A stretch of 35,187 nt of DNA from NCBI GenBank assembly GCA_026392765.1, contig JAPLBL010000004.1:1-35187 (forward strand), given 5' to 3'. Below are positions 25,113 to 33,308 of the stretch, piece after piece. This stretch comes from Actinomycetota bacterium. GTDB taxonomy: Bacteria > Actinomycetota > Actinomycetes > Nanopelagicales > Nanopelagicaceae. Position 1 is the stretch's first letter; each line of letters starts with the position of its first letter. Under the pieces are notes generated by a model. The model was not told the origin of the DNA. It saw nothing but the letters and a program-made list of their open reading frames with translations, and searched no databases. A program made the position numbers and the translations under genes.

Positions 25113-25137
25113 ATAGGCCATGGGGCGAGAGTGATCG

Positions 25138-25743
25138 ATGAGATGGAAGGGGCAGAAGATGAAGCACGATATCCGTGAGTTCTTCACCGCCTTCTCCACC
25201 CTGCGCATTTCTAGGGCGAGCAAGGTCGCCATCTGGGCAACCGTTGGATCGATGCTCTTTATCGCAACTGCCCAACAGAGCGCCTATGGTCTGGACTTTC
25301 CTATGACCACTCGCCTGACTCTGGCAGATTCCAAGAACCTGACCGTCTCCAAGTTACCTGCAGCATCACTGTCCACCCAGATCTCTGAAATGGCCTTAGT
25401 CGCCAACATCAGCGCGCAGGTTGAGATGGCTCGCTCGATTATCGGCGCCAAGAAGGTCGCTAAGACGATTATGTCGAATGAATTTTCTTGGGGCGATGAT
25501 GAGTATTCATGTTTGAATCGATTGTGGACTAAAGAAAGTCACTGGAATTACAAAGCTCATAACTATCGCTCAGGGGCTCATGGAATTCCTCAGGCACTGC
25601 CTGCCGTCAAGATGGAGGTCATCTCCAGCGATTGGCGCACCAACCCTGTGACTCAGATCCGTTGGGGCCTTCGTTATATTGATATTCGCTATGAGACTCC
25701 ATGCCAAGCATGGTCAAAGTTCAAGCGCAGCCGTTACTACTAG
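25138..25743 (+). CDS. Secreted transglycosylase-like protein (aggregation-promoting-factor type C-terminus)
   Basis: A predicted exported cell-wall enzyme. The N-terminus has a signal or anchor segment (VAIWATVGSMLFIATAQQSAYG, about 29-50). A spacer follows, and the C-terminal 80 residues match the lysozyme-like fold: LNRLWTKESHWNYKAHN with the putative catalytic Glu near 132, SGAHGIPQALP near 144, then TQIRWGLRYIDIRYETPCQAW. This is the pattern of actinobacterial transglycosylase-like proteins that cut glycan strands during growth. ATG 25138 follows the track; ATG 25159 (MKHDIREF) has GGAAGGGG upstream and is an equally good start. It converges on the fumarase with a 9-bp gap. Confidence 0.82.
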   Translation: MRWKGQKMKHDIREFFTAFSTLRISRASKVAIWATVGSMLFIATAQQSAYGLDFPMTTRLTLADSKNLTVSKLPAASLSTQISEMALVANISAQVEMARSIIGAKKVAKTIMSNEFSWGDDEYSCLNRLWTKESHWNYKAHNYRSGAHGIPQALPAVKMEVISSDWRTNPVTQIRWGLRYIDIRYETPCQAWSKFKRSRYY

Positions 25744-25752
25744 AAGAGAAGA

Positions 25753-27411
25753 TTAATTCTCAGGTCTAAGCCCAATTGTTAGCGGACGCATAGTCTCTTC
25801 AAAGAAATCATTGCCCTTATCATCGACAACGATAAATGCTGGAAAGTCGACCACATCGATCTTCCAGACTGCTTCCATCCCAAGCTCTTGGAAATCTAGA
25901 ACTTCTACTTTTGTAATGCAATCTTGGGCAAGGCGAGCTGCAGGGCCACCGATAGATCCGAGATAGAAACCACCATGCTTGGCACAGGCATCGGTAACTT
26001 GCTTTGATCGATTGCCTTTTGCCAACATCACAAAGGAACCACCAGCTGCTTGGAATTGTTCGACATAGGAATCCATGCGGCCGGCAGTTGTGGGACCAAA
26101 TGATCCTGATGCCATACCTGTGGGAGTCTTTGCAGGACCTGCGTAGTAGATGGCGTATTTCTTCATGTATTCAGGCATTGGCTTGCCCGCATCTAACATC
26201 TCTTTAATCTTTGCATGAGCAATATCGCGAGCAACCACAATCGTTCCAGTCAGTGAAACTCTGCTCTTTACAGGGTGTTTGGAGAGCTCAGCGCGGATTG
26301 TCTCCATCGGCTGGTTGAGATCAATAGCCACCACATTGTCATTGAGGTGTTCATCAGTGGTCTCAGGCAAGAAGTGGGCAGGATCTATCTCCAGTTGCTC
26401 AAGGAAGATGCCATCTTTGGTGATCTTCGCCTTTGCTTGGCGATCTGCAGAGCATGAGACTGCGATGGCAATGGGCAGAGATGCACCATGGCGAGGCAGG
26501 CGCACAACCCGCACATCGTGGCAGAAGTACTTGCCACCAAATTGAGCACCGATTCCCAGCCTCTGGGTCAACTTAAATACTTCTTCCTCTAGTGCAAGAT
26601 CGCGGAATCCATGTCCTGTTGCAGCATCACCTGTTGTTGGCAGGTCATCGAGGTAGTGAGTACTTGCAAGCTTTGCAGTCTTGACTGTGTGCTCAGCACT
26701 TGTTCCACCGATGACGATTGCTAAGTGATAGGGAGGACATGCCGCTGTTCCAATGGAACGCAGCTTTTCATCTAACCAATTCATAAAGGAGGTCGGGTTA
26801 AGAACTGCCTTAGTCTCTTGATAGAGGAATGATTTATTGGCGCTACCGCCACCTTTAGCGATAAACATAAAGTTGTATTCATCTTGATGATCGCTATCTG
26901 CATAGATCTCAATCTGAGCAGGCAAGTTATTGCCTGTGTTCTTCTCTTCCCATGTTGTTATAGGGGCCATCTGTGAATAGCGAAGGTTGAGCTTGGTAAA
27001 GGCGTCATAGACACCTTGGGAGAGTGCGACCTCATCTTTGGAGGTAGTCAGAACATACTGACCCTTCTTGCCCATGATGAGCGCAGTGCCTGTGTCTTGG
27101 CACATCGGCAGAACTCCACCTGCTGCAATGTTGGCATTTTTTAAGAGATCAAGGGCCACAAAGCGATCATTGGCTGATGCCTCAGGGTCTGTGAGAATCT
27201 TTGCCAGTTGCTCAAGGTGTTCTGTGCGCAGGTAATGTGAAATATCGTGAATAGCTGTCTCTGTCAGCAAGGTAAGTGCCGAAGGTTCTACTTGCAGAAA
27301 TTCTTTATCGCCTAACTTGATAACGCTGACGCCCTCTTTTGATACAAGGCGATACTTCGTTCTATCTGCACCAAGGGGCAGAAGATCTGAGTAGGTGAAA
27401 TCTGGTGACAT
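25753..27411 (-). CDS. Class I (4Fe-4S) fumarate hydratase
   Basis: Interconverts fumarate and malate in the TCA cycle using an oxygen-sensitive 4Fe-4S cluster. The 552-residue single chain has the N-terminal alpha-type domain with PMCQDTGTA near 102 (cluster Cys), [16 protein letters not shown] and AVSCSADRQ (about 298-325) with further Cys, and the beta-type domain with [27 protein letters not shown] near 420-447 and [10 protein letters not shown] near 496. It resembles E. coli FumA/FumB. Its ATG overlaps the xseB stop by one base (TAATG), so it is the last gene of an xseA-xseB-fum transcript. Mycobacteria carry a class II fumarase at this locus. Confidence 0.94.
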   Translation of the reverse strand: MSPDFTYSDLLPLGADRTKYRLVSKEGVSVIKLGDKEFLQVEPSALTLLTETAIHDISHYLRTEHLEQLAKILTDPEASANDRFVALDLLKNANIAAGGVLPMCQDTGTALIMGKKGQYVLTTSKDEVALSQGVYDAFTKLNLRYSQMAPITTWEEKNTGNNLPAQIEIYADSDHQDEYNFMFIAKGGGSANKSFLYQETKAVLNPTSFMNWLDEKLRSIGTAACPPYHLAIVIGGTSAEHTVKTAKLASTHYLDDLPTTGDAATGHGFRDLALEEEVFKLTQRLGIGAQFGGKYFCHDVRVVRLPRHGASLPIAIAVSCSADRQAKAKITKDGIFLEQLEIDPAHFLPETTDEHLNDNVVAIDLNQPMETIRAELSKHPVKSRVSLTGTIVVARDIAHAKIKEMLDAGKPMPEYMKKYAIYYAGPAKTPTGMASGSFGPTTAGRMDSYVEQFQAAGGSFVMLAKGNRSKQVTDACAKHGGFYLGSIGGPAARLAQDCITKVEVLDFQELGMEAVWKIDVVDFPAFIVVDDKGNDFFEETMRPLTIGLRPEN

Positions 27412-27614
27412 TATTCGGCGGGTTTCTTTGCAGCATCTAACTTCTTCTTAGCGCCATCGAGCCACTCCTGGCAGATCTTTGCCAACTCTTCACCACGTTC
27501 CCAGAGCTTGAGTGATTCCTCTAAAGTCGCGCTGCCATCTTCGAGTGATTCAACAATTTCAGCGAGCTCATCGCGCGCTGCTTCATATGAAGGCTTGGAA
27601 TCTTTAGTGGCCAT
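27411..27614 (-). CDS. xseB: Exodeoxyribonuclease VII small subunit
   Basis: The small subunit of ExoVII, which degrades single-stranded DNA in both directions. The 67-residue protein fits the family pattern [35 protein letters not shown], then [13 protein letters not shown]. It follows xseA after 23 bp and overlaps the fumarase start by one base. TAGATT ends 6 nt before the ATG, so it may also have its own leaderless promoter in the xseA-xseB gap. Confidence 0.94.
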   Translation of the reverse strand: MATKDSKPSYEAARDELAEIVESLEDGSATLEESLKLWERGEELAKICQEWLDGAKKKLDAAKKPAE

Positions 27615-27620
27615 GTGCTC

Positions 27621-27626
27621 AATCTA
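27621..27626 (-). promoter_or_regulatory. Possible leaderless -10 of xseB (TAGATT)
   Basis: On the minus strand TAGATT is followed by GAGCAC and the xseB ATG: the same hexamer-plus-six layout as glmU. It lies within the 23-bp gap after xseA. Confidence 0.4.
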
Positions 27627-27637
27627 CTCTCTGTCGA

Positions 27638-28837
27638 TTACTCGTTGACTGTGGCGCGGGTCTCGCCCTTTGCCACACGGATGCGCAGATGCGTGCCCGC
27701 CTTTGCCTTTGAGGCATCGCGAACAATGGAGCCATCTTCTAATTGCACAACCGCATATCCACGATCCATTGTCGATTGTGGAGATAGGGAACGAAGGTGG
27801 GCCTTAACGCCTTTGAGCTCTTTTTTCTCGATTTCAAGAAGGGATGCAAAGCCGCGGATAGAGCGATCACGCCAGCCTTTGATTTCATCGCGGCGTGATG
27901 TGACCATGACGCTGGGATCTTTCATCACAGGGCGATTGCGCAGCTGAGCGATTTGGTTGAGTTCATAGTCAATCGTTGAGACGAGTCTGCGAAACATGCG
28001 ATCTCTAATCTTCTCAATATCGCTAATCTCCTGAGCAATATCTGGAACGACTCTCTTTGCAGCATCTGTGGGAGTTGATGCGCGATAGTCGGCAACGAGA
28101 TCCAGCAACGGTGAATCTTTCTCATGGCCGATGGCGCTGACGATGGGGGTTGTGCAACTAGCTGCAAGGCGAACAAGTGATTCATCGCTAAAGGGAAGTA
28201 GATCTTCAAATGAGCCACCGCCGCGAGTAATGATGATGACATCAACTTCTGGGTTGGCTTCTAACTCAGATAAGGCAGCTGAGACTTCAACAACGGCTGC
28301 AGCACCTTGCACAGCAACTTCACGTATCTCAAATAGCACAGATGGCCATCTGCGTCGCGCATTTTCGACAACATCTTTTTCGGCATCGGTATTGCGACCA
28401 CAGATAAGTCCGACTCTGCGCGGAAGGCGAGGCAGTGCAATCTTTCGGTCTGCGCTAAAGAGACCTTCAAGAGCTAATTTCTCTTTCAGCGCTTCAAGGC
28501 GTGCCAGGAGTTCACCAACTCCTACCTGACGAATCTCTTTTGCCGACAGAGTGAGCGATCCATTTTTAGTAAACCACGATGGCTTTGCATAAATAACAAC
28601 GCGAGCATTGGCAGGAAGTGGCTGCACACTCGCTAATACAGTTTTGTAACACATCACAGAAATACTCATATCCGCACTCGTATCGCGAAGGCGCATAAAG
28701 GCCATTCCGCCACTTCGTTCATTGAGTTCTGATATTTCGCCCTCAATCCAGATGGGGCCTAATCGATCGATGTAATCCTTAATGGCTTCAGAGACCACAC
28801 GCACTGGTGCGGGGGATTCACTTGAAGTTTCGAACAT
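27638..28837 (-). CDS. xseA: Exodeoxyribonuclease VII large subunit
   Basis: The catalytic subunit of ExoVII. The N-terminal OB-fold (about 1-100) contains [26 protein letters not shown]; the catalytic domain includes [19 protein letters not shown] near 140 and the family motif [18 protein letters not shown] near 200, then [26 protein letters not shown] near 239-264. A coiled-coil stretch follows, and a C-terminal segment [14 protein letters not shown]. 399 residues is typical. The ATG is 26 bp from that of divergent ispH; TAGGCT ends 6 nt upstream of it. Confidence 0.95.
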   Translation of the reverse strand: MFETSSESPAPVRVVSEAIKDYIDRLGPIWIEGEISELNERSGGMAFMRLRDTSADMSISVMCYKTVLASVQPLPANARVVIYAKPSWFTKNGSLTLSAKEIRQVGVGELLARLEALKEKLALEGLFSADRKIALPRLPRRVGLICGRNTDAEKDVVENARRRWPSVLFEIREVAVQGAAAVVEVSAALSELEANPEVDVIIITRGGGSFEDLLPFSDESLVRLAASCTTPIVSAIGHEKDSPLLDLVADYRASTPTDAAKRVVPDIAQEISDIEKIRDRMFRRLVSTIDYELNQIAQLRNRPVMKDPSVMVTSRRDEIKGWRDRSIRGFASLLEIEKKELKGVKAHLRSLSPQSTMDRGYAVVQLEDGSIVRDASKAKAGTHLRIRVAKGETRATVNE

Positions 28838-28843
28838 GGCGAG

Positions 28844-28856
28844 AGCCTAATAGACT
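28844..28856. promoter_or_regulatory. Back-to-back leaderless -10 elements of xseA and ispH
   Basis: Minus strand: TAGGCT (28849-28844), then CTCGCC and the xseA ATG. Plus strand: TAGACT (28851-28856), then seven bases and the ispH ATG. Only one base separates the two hexamers, so the polymerases would compete for the same site. A weak ispH -35, TTTCGA at 28828-28833, has a 17-nt spacer. Confidence 0.5.
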
Positions 28857-28863
28857 GCGCGAT

Positions 28864-29811
28864 ATGAGCAAGAAGATTCTCCTAGCTGCCCCTCGTGGAT
28901 ATTGCGCAGGCGTTGACCGAGCAGTTGTGGCTGTTGAGAAATCCCTTGAACTCTATGGAGCTCCTGTCTATGTCCGTAAAGAGATCGTCCATAACAAGCA
29001 TGTGGTCTCAACCCTTGAACAACGCGGCGTCATCTTCGTTAATGAAACAGATGAAGTTCCAGAAGGTGCAACTGTTGTCTTCTCGGCCCACGGTGTTTCA
29101 CCGGCTGTGCATGCAGAAGCTGCTGCACGAAACTTGAAGACCATCGATGCAACATGCCCTCTCGTTACTAAAGTGCATAACGAGGTAAAGCGTTTTGCTA
29201 ATGAAGAGACAGAAATTCTTCTCATCGGCCACATCGGCCACGAAGAAGTTGAAGGAACTGCGGGCGAAGCTCCAGGAAAAGTTCGCGTCGTCGATGGCCT
29301 TGATGAAGCTCGCACGATCCAACCCACACCGGGAAAGAAACTTGTCTGGCTCACACAGACCACTCTCTCTGTTGATGAGACTATGCAATCTGTTGCAATT
29401 CTGAAAGAGCGATTCCCAGAGATTGCAAACCCACCTAGTGATGACATCTGTTATGCAACACAGAATCGCCAAGAAGCGATTAAGGCAATTGCACCTAATG
29501 CAGATCTCGTTCTCGTTGTGGGATCGACTAACTCTTCAAACTCAGTTCGCCTCGTTGAGGTCGCTCTCGAATATGGAGCAAAGGCCGCCTACCTGATTGA
29601 TTATGCAGATGAGGTTAAAGAGGAGTGGTTAGTAAACGCTGAGACTATTGGCGTCACAAGCGGCGCATCCGTTCCTGAAATTCTTGTTGATGATCTCCTC
29701 AAGCACTTGAGTGGTCATGGTTATCACGATGTTGAAGAGGTGCGTGCAACAGAGGAGACCCTTCTCTTCGCTCTTCCTAAAGAGCTCCGTGCTGATCTGA
29801 AGAAAGCCTAA
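28864..29811 (+). CDS. ispH: 4-hydroxy-3-methylbut-2-enyl diphosphate reductase (IspH/LytB)
   Basis: The last enzyme of the MEP isoprenoid pathway, a 4Fe-4S protein making IPP and DMAPP. The three cluster cysteines are in [10 protein letters not shown] near residue 13, [11 protein letters not shown] near 98 and [11 protein letters not shown] near 196. [12 protein letters not shown] and [10 protein letters not shown] near 258-267 are also conserved. The track starts at 28807, inside xseA; ATG 28864 begins the conserved [12 protein letters not shown] and gives 315 residues. TAGACT lies 7 nt before it. The next gene begins 2 bp after the stop. Confidence 0.96.
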   Translation: MSKKILLAAPRGYCAGVDRAVVAVEKSLELYGAPVYVRKEIVHNKHVVSTLEQRGVIFVNETDEVPEGATVVFSAHGVSPAVHAEAAARNLKTIDATCPLVTKVHNEVKRFANEETEILLIGHIGHEEVEGTAGEAPGKVRVVDGLDEARTIQPTPGKKLVWLTQTTLSVDETMQSVAILKERFPEIANPPSDDICYATQNRQEAIKAIAPNADLVLVVGSTNSSNSVRLVEVALEYGAKAAYLIDYADEVKEEWLVNAETIGVTSGASVPEILVDDLLKHLSGHGYHDVEEVRATEETLLFALPKELRADLKKA

Positions 29812-29813
29812 CG

Positions 29814-30599
29814 TTGACTACATTTGCTGAGATTCAGGGCGAGAATTTGGCTGTTGAAATCTATGAGCCCACAGCCCGTATTGCAGATGTAGTACTGGTG
29901 CATGGTTTTACTGGCAGCAAAGAAGATTTCGAGGTCATCGGGCCCCTTCTCGCCGATATGGGTTATCGCGTTCTGACCTTTGATAATCGTGGGCAACATG
30001 AATCAGCCCACAGCAAACGTGAAGATGCTTATTCCATGCACTCTCTTGCACGTGATGTCATTGAGCTTTCCAAGCACTATGGATTTGTGAAACCACATTT
30101 ACTGGGGCATTCATTTGGCGGACTTGTGGCTCAACGCGCGCTTGTGCAATCGCCAGAAACCTGGAGATCGCTCACAATATTCTGTAGTGGCCCTCATTGG
30201 ATTCCAGATAAGCCAGATCTCGATGCCACAATTCATATTCTTCAAACCATGACGATGGAAGAATCTTGGTATAAATATAAGGATGAGACAGATAAATTGC
30301 TGCCTCGTTATGAAACATATAAGAAGCGCTGGACTGCATCAGATCCGAACTCCACCCACACTATGGCCCTTCACCTAACGGATACTCAAGCCCTCACTGC
30401 AGAAATTGTTGCGACAAAGATTCCAGTGCATGTCATCTATGGTGAGAACGATGATGCATGGCCGCTCGCGATGCAGGATCAGATGGCTAAGGATTTATCA
30501 GCCCCACGCACCATAATTAAAGATGCAGGACATTGCCCCAATGAAGATCAACCAGAGGAAACTGTGAAGGAATTAACGAACTTCTGGAGTGGCCTGTAA
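29814..30599 (+). CDS. Alpha/beta hydrolase
   Basis: A cytoplasmic alpha/beta-hydrolase of 261 residues without a signal peptide. The oxyanion region is VLVHGFTGSKEDF near 27; the nucleophile elbow is GHSFGG with Ser near 100; the acid is likely Asp in GENDDAWP near 213; the base is His in DAGHCPNED near 240. The substrate is not evident; relatives include esterases, haloalkane dehalogenase-like and menaquinone-pathway enzymes. TTG start 2 bp after ispH, so it is co-transcribed. Its 3' end overlaps the convergent DUF6542 gene by 27 bp. Confidence 0.88.
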   Translation: MTTFAEIQGENLAVEIYEPTARIADVVLVHGFTGSKEDFEVIGPLLADMGYRVLTFDNRGQHESAHSKREDAYSMHSLARDVIELSKHYGFVKPHLLGHSFGGLVAQRALVQSPETWRSLTIFCSGPHWIPDKPDLDATIHILQTMTMEESWYKYKDETDKLLPRYETYKKRWTASDPNSTHTMALHLTDTQALTAEIVATKIPVHVIYGENDDAWPLAMQDQMAKDLSAPRTIIKDAGHCPNEDQPEETVKELTNFWSGL

Positions 30600-31001
30600 C
30601 CGTTGTGAAGGACGGCTCTTAGCCTTCTCATTAAAGAACATAAACCATCCATAGAGCGCGCTGATAAGTAGGAATGGCGCAACGCTTGCAAGGGATGCAA
30701 TGAAATCAATACCAACGCGTGATGGACGAAGTCCATCGCTAAATATTGTGTAGATAAGTGTGGTTGCTGCATAAGCAAGTGGTGGCGTAACAGCTGCAAC
30801 ATAGCGAGTGCCGGTGCGACCGTATGCAATGCCGCCATATGTGACAAGACAAATGATCAAGCCTGAGAGAATTCCTGCACCGCCGCGAATCCACATCTCA
30901 AGCCAGACAAATATGCAGATGAAAAAAGATTGCAGAACAACAACACCTTGTTTCTTAAGGCCAGGGCCTGAAATTGCTGGCTTCTTGATTGCTGTTGCCA
31001 T
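30573..31001 (-). CDS. DUF6542-like membrane protein
   Basis: A 142-residue membrane protein with about four hydrophobic segments (roughly 21-38, 43-60, 68-85, 102-120), and a basic tail. The pattern GGAGILSGLIICLVTYGGIAYGR followed by YVAAVTPPLAYAA fits the DUF6542 domain found beside ispH and ychF in Actinobacteria. Role unknown. The ATG is 3 bp after the rmuC stop with GAGGAG 6 nt upstream, partly inside the rmuC end, so rmuC and this gene are coupled. It overlaps the convergent hydrolase by 27 bp. Confidence 0.75.
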   Translation of the reverse strand: MATAIKKPAISGPGLKKQGVVVLQSFFICIFVWLEMWIRGGAGILSGLIICLVTYGGIAYGRTGTRYVAAVTPPLAYAATTLIYTIFSDGLRPSRVGIDFIASLASVAPFLLISALYGWFMFFNEKAKSRPSQRLQATPEVR

Positions 31002-31004
31002 CTC

Positions 31005-32183
31005 TTACTCCTCTACTACTTCTACATCGATGAAATCATCTGTTTCAAGATCTGGGTTATTGAGCGCCCTGACATCTGCAGGAGCATCAGGATATTCGAT
31101 TGCAAGCTTCTCTTTATCACCTGCAACTCCCAGCTTATGAATACGGCGAGCAGGTGAGAGAACTGTCTTTTCAGCCGTTGGCACCAGATCCTCATACGCC
31201 TTAGATGTTGAGTTAATCGCCTTACCGACCGCCACAATCTTTGAATGCAAAAGGGTGATGTTCTTCAAAAATGTTGCTGCAACCTTGGTGATGTCATCTG
31301 CGTTCTCAGCTAATTGGTTACGCGTGAAGATATGTCCAACTGTGCGAAGAAGTGCCATGGTGGTTGTGGGAGTTGCAAGTGTGACGCCGACTTTAAAGGC
31401 TTTCTCAAGCAGCGTTGGATCGATACGAAGTGCCTCTGCCAGAAGGGTTTCAAATGGGAGAAAGAGAACGACGAAATCTGGTGAGCCTTGTGACTTGTGA
31501 TAGCCGCGCTTTGAGAGTGCATCCACGTGCTTAAGTAAATCTTTGGTATGAAGAGCTAAGAGTTCATCACGCTGGCCTTGATCTTCAGTACCAAATGCTT
31601 CAAGGAAGCGATCAAAGGGAAACTTGGAGTCGATAAATAACTTTGAACCACCTGGCATATGCACGGTGATATCGGGAATGCCAGATGAATCTGAGTCAGT
31701 TGTTGAACGCTGTGCATCGTATTCATGGCCTTCGCGAAGTCCTGCTTGCTCCAGCAGTAATTGCAATTGTGCTTCGCCAAATTTTCCACGGGTCTGCGAA
31801 CTAGCAAGTGCTCCAGCAATCTTCTTGGTCTCATCAAAGAAAGTAGTGGAAGCTTTGCGCATCTCATCGATGGTACCTACTAATTGTGTCTCTGATGCAA
31901 TACGTTTTTCTGCAGCTTCTTGAGATTGTGCGCGCATACGTTCAACACTCGCCTTCATCTCCTCCATCTGCGTTGCAATCTTTGTATCGTTTTCAGATTT
32001 TGCCTCAGCAGCTTTGAGGCGATCATCAGATGCTTTGAGCAAGACCTTCACATCGTTGAGTTCTTGTGCCAATGAATGAGATGAGGAGGAAGTATTTTTC
32101 ATCCGTGAAATCCAGATACCAAGGCCCAATCCAAGAAAGAGGCCGATAATCAGAGTTATTAAGGTCACGAGTGCGCTGGACAT
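31005..32183 (-). CDS. rmuC: DNA recombination protein RmuC
   Basis: RmuC limits rearrangements at inverted repeats and is thought to be a membrane-tethered nuclease-like protein. The 392-residue chain has an N-terminal membrane helix (about 5-25, IGLFLGLGLGIWIS), a coiled coil (about 35-130, many KxxE heptads) and the RmuC domain with SSQTRGKFGEAQLQLLLEQAGL near 149, KLFIDSKFPFDRF near 195 and FVVLFLPFETLLAEAL near 248, then TPTTTMALLRTV near 284. The ATG at 32183 is 51 bp from that of ychF. It forms a two-gene unit with DUF6542. Confidence 0.93.
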   Translation of the reverse strand: MSSALVTLITLIIGLFLGLGLGIWISRMKNTSSSSHSLAQELNDVKVLLKASDDRLKAAEAKSENDTKIATQMEEMKASVERMRAQSQEAAEKRIASETQLVGTIDEMRKASTTFFDETKKIAGALASSQTRGKFGEAQLQLLLEQAGLREGHEYDAQRSTTDSDSSGIPDITVHMPGGSKLFIDSKFPFDRFLEAFGTEDQGQRDELLALHTKDLLKHVDALSKRGYHKSQGSPDFVVLFLPFETLLAEALRIDPTLLEKAFKVGVTLATPTTTMALLRTVGHIFTRNQLAENADDITKVAATFLKNITLLHSKIVAVGKAINSTSKAYEDLVPTAEKTVLSPARRIHKLGVAGDKEKLAIEYPDAPADVRALNNPDLETDDFIDVEVVEE

Positions 32184-32219
32184 GGGGCAATCGTGGCAGG
32201 AGGCACTGACAATTCCCCG

Positions 32220-32225
32220 TAGGCT
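32220..32225 (+). promoter_or_regulatory. Possible -10 of ychF (TAGGCT)
   Basis: TAGGCT ends 9 nt before the ychF ATG, the same hexamer as proposed for xseA. No ribosome-binding site is visible. No -35 is clear. Confidence 0.35.
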
Positions 32226-32234
32226 GTCCTACTT

Positions 32235-33308
32235 ATGAGCCTCTCTATTGGAATCGTCGGTCTTCCGAATGTCGGAAAGTCGACCCTTTTTAATGCTCTC
32301 ACCAAGAACAATGTCTTGGCCGCTAACTATCCCTTTGCCACTATCGAGCCCAATGTCGGCGTCGTGGGCGTTCCGGATGAGCGTTTAGCCAAGCTCGCCA
32401 CAATCTTCGGCTCTGAAAAGCTTCTCCCCGCGGCTCTCTCCTTCGTTGATATCGCAGGAATTGTGAAGGGTGCATCAGAAGGTGCTGGCCTTGGCAATAA
32501 GTTCCTCGCCAATATCCGTGAGACTGATGCCATCTGTCAGGTCATCCGCGTCTTCACCGATGGAGATGTTGTTCACGTTGATGGTCGTATCGATCCTTCC
32601 AGTGACATGGAAACAATCAATATGGAACTTGCGCTCGCAGATCTACAGACTATTGAGAAGGCAATCCCGCGACTTGAGAAAGAGGCGCGCGTTGCTAAAG
32701 AGAAGGCGCCAATTCTAGAGGCGGTCAAAGAAGCGAACGAGTGGTTGCAATCTGGAAAGCCATTGTCACAATCAAAGATTGATCGCGAATTACTCCACGA
32801 ACTTCACTTACTTACCGCAAAGCCATTCCTCTATGTCTTTAACGTTGATGCTGCAGAGCTTGCAGATGATGATCTTCGAAAGAAGTTATCAGCACTGGTT
32901 GCCCCAGCTGAAGCAATCTTCTTGGATGCAAAGACAGAGGCAGAACTTGCAGAACTCTCAGATGAAGATGCACTCGAGCTTTTGCAGGCCATTGGTTTAA
33001 CTGAACCGGGCCTTGCAACTCTTGCTCGCGTTGGCTTTGACACTCTTGGTCTTCAAACTTACTTAACAGCAGGTCCAAAGGAAGCACGCGCTTGGACTAT
33101 TCATAAAGGCGACACCGCACCTATGGCTGCCGGCGTCATTCACACAGATTTCCAAAAAGGTTTCATTAAAGCTGAAATCGTTTCTTTTGCCGACTTGGTA
33201 GAAGCGGGCACAATGGTCGATGCGAAAGCAAAGGGCAAGGTCCGTATGGAAGGCAAGGAATACATCATGCAAGACGGAGACGTAGTGGAGTTCAGATTCA
33301 ATGTCTAA
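32235..33308 (+). CDS. ychF: Ribosome-associated ATPase YchF (OLA1/Obg-like)
   Basis: A TRAFAC P-loop protein that binds ribosomes and prefers ATP over GTP. Walker A is [18 protein letters not shown] near residues 8-25; switch regions [21 protein letters not shown] near 71-91; the usual NKxD is replaced by NVDA near 203, as expected for this ATP-preferring family. A helical insert (about 125-195) and a C-terminal TGS domain with [22 protein letters not shown] and a [23 protein letters not shown] end follow. 357 residues is typical. The stop overlaps the typA start by 8 bp. Confidence 0.96.
   Translation: MSLSIGIVGLPNVGKSTLFNALTKNNVLAANYPFATIEPNVGVVGVPDERLAKLATIFGSEKLLPAALSFVDIAGIVKGASEGAGLGNKFLANIRETDAICQVIRVFTDGDVVHVDGRIDPSSDMETINMELALADLQTIEKAIPRLEKEARVAKEKAPILEAVKEANEWLQSGKPLSQSKIDRELLHELHLLTAKPFLYVFNVDAAELADDDLRKKLSALVAPAEAIFLDAKTEAELAELSDEDALELLQAIGLTEPGLATLARVGFDTLGLQTYLTAGPKEARAWTIHKGDTAPMAAGVIHTDFQKGFIKAEIVSFADLVEAGTMVDAKAKGKVRMEGKEYIMQDGDVVEFRFNV

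Larger units (their letters stand above)
24898..25137. other. Longest intergenic stretch: short direct repeats and a hairpin
   Basis: It opens with a pyrimidine-rich run (CCCCCTTTTCTCCCCTCTTT) just after phoH. Next is a 9-bp imperfect tandem, ACATATGGG-ACATATAGG (24943-24960). Then come two exact copies of AATTTGCGACTCAC (25017-25030 and 25040-25053). A hairpin lies just before the next gene. No RNA gene or recognised riboswitch was found. Confidence 0.5.

Noticed and set aside
24898-25137. c-di-AMP (ydaO) riboswitch before the transglycosylase-like gene
   Set aside because: Such riboswitches control cell-wall hydrolases in Actinobacteria, but the conserved blocks I know for the class are not present; only repeats and a hairpin are seen.
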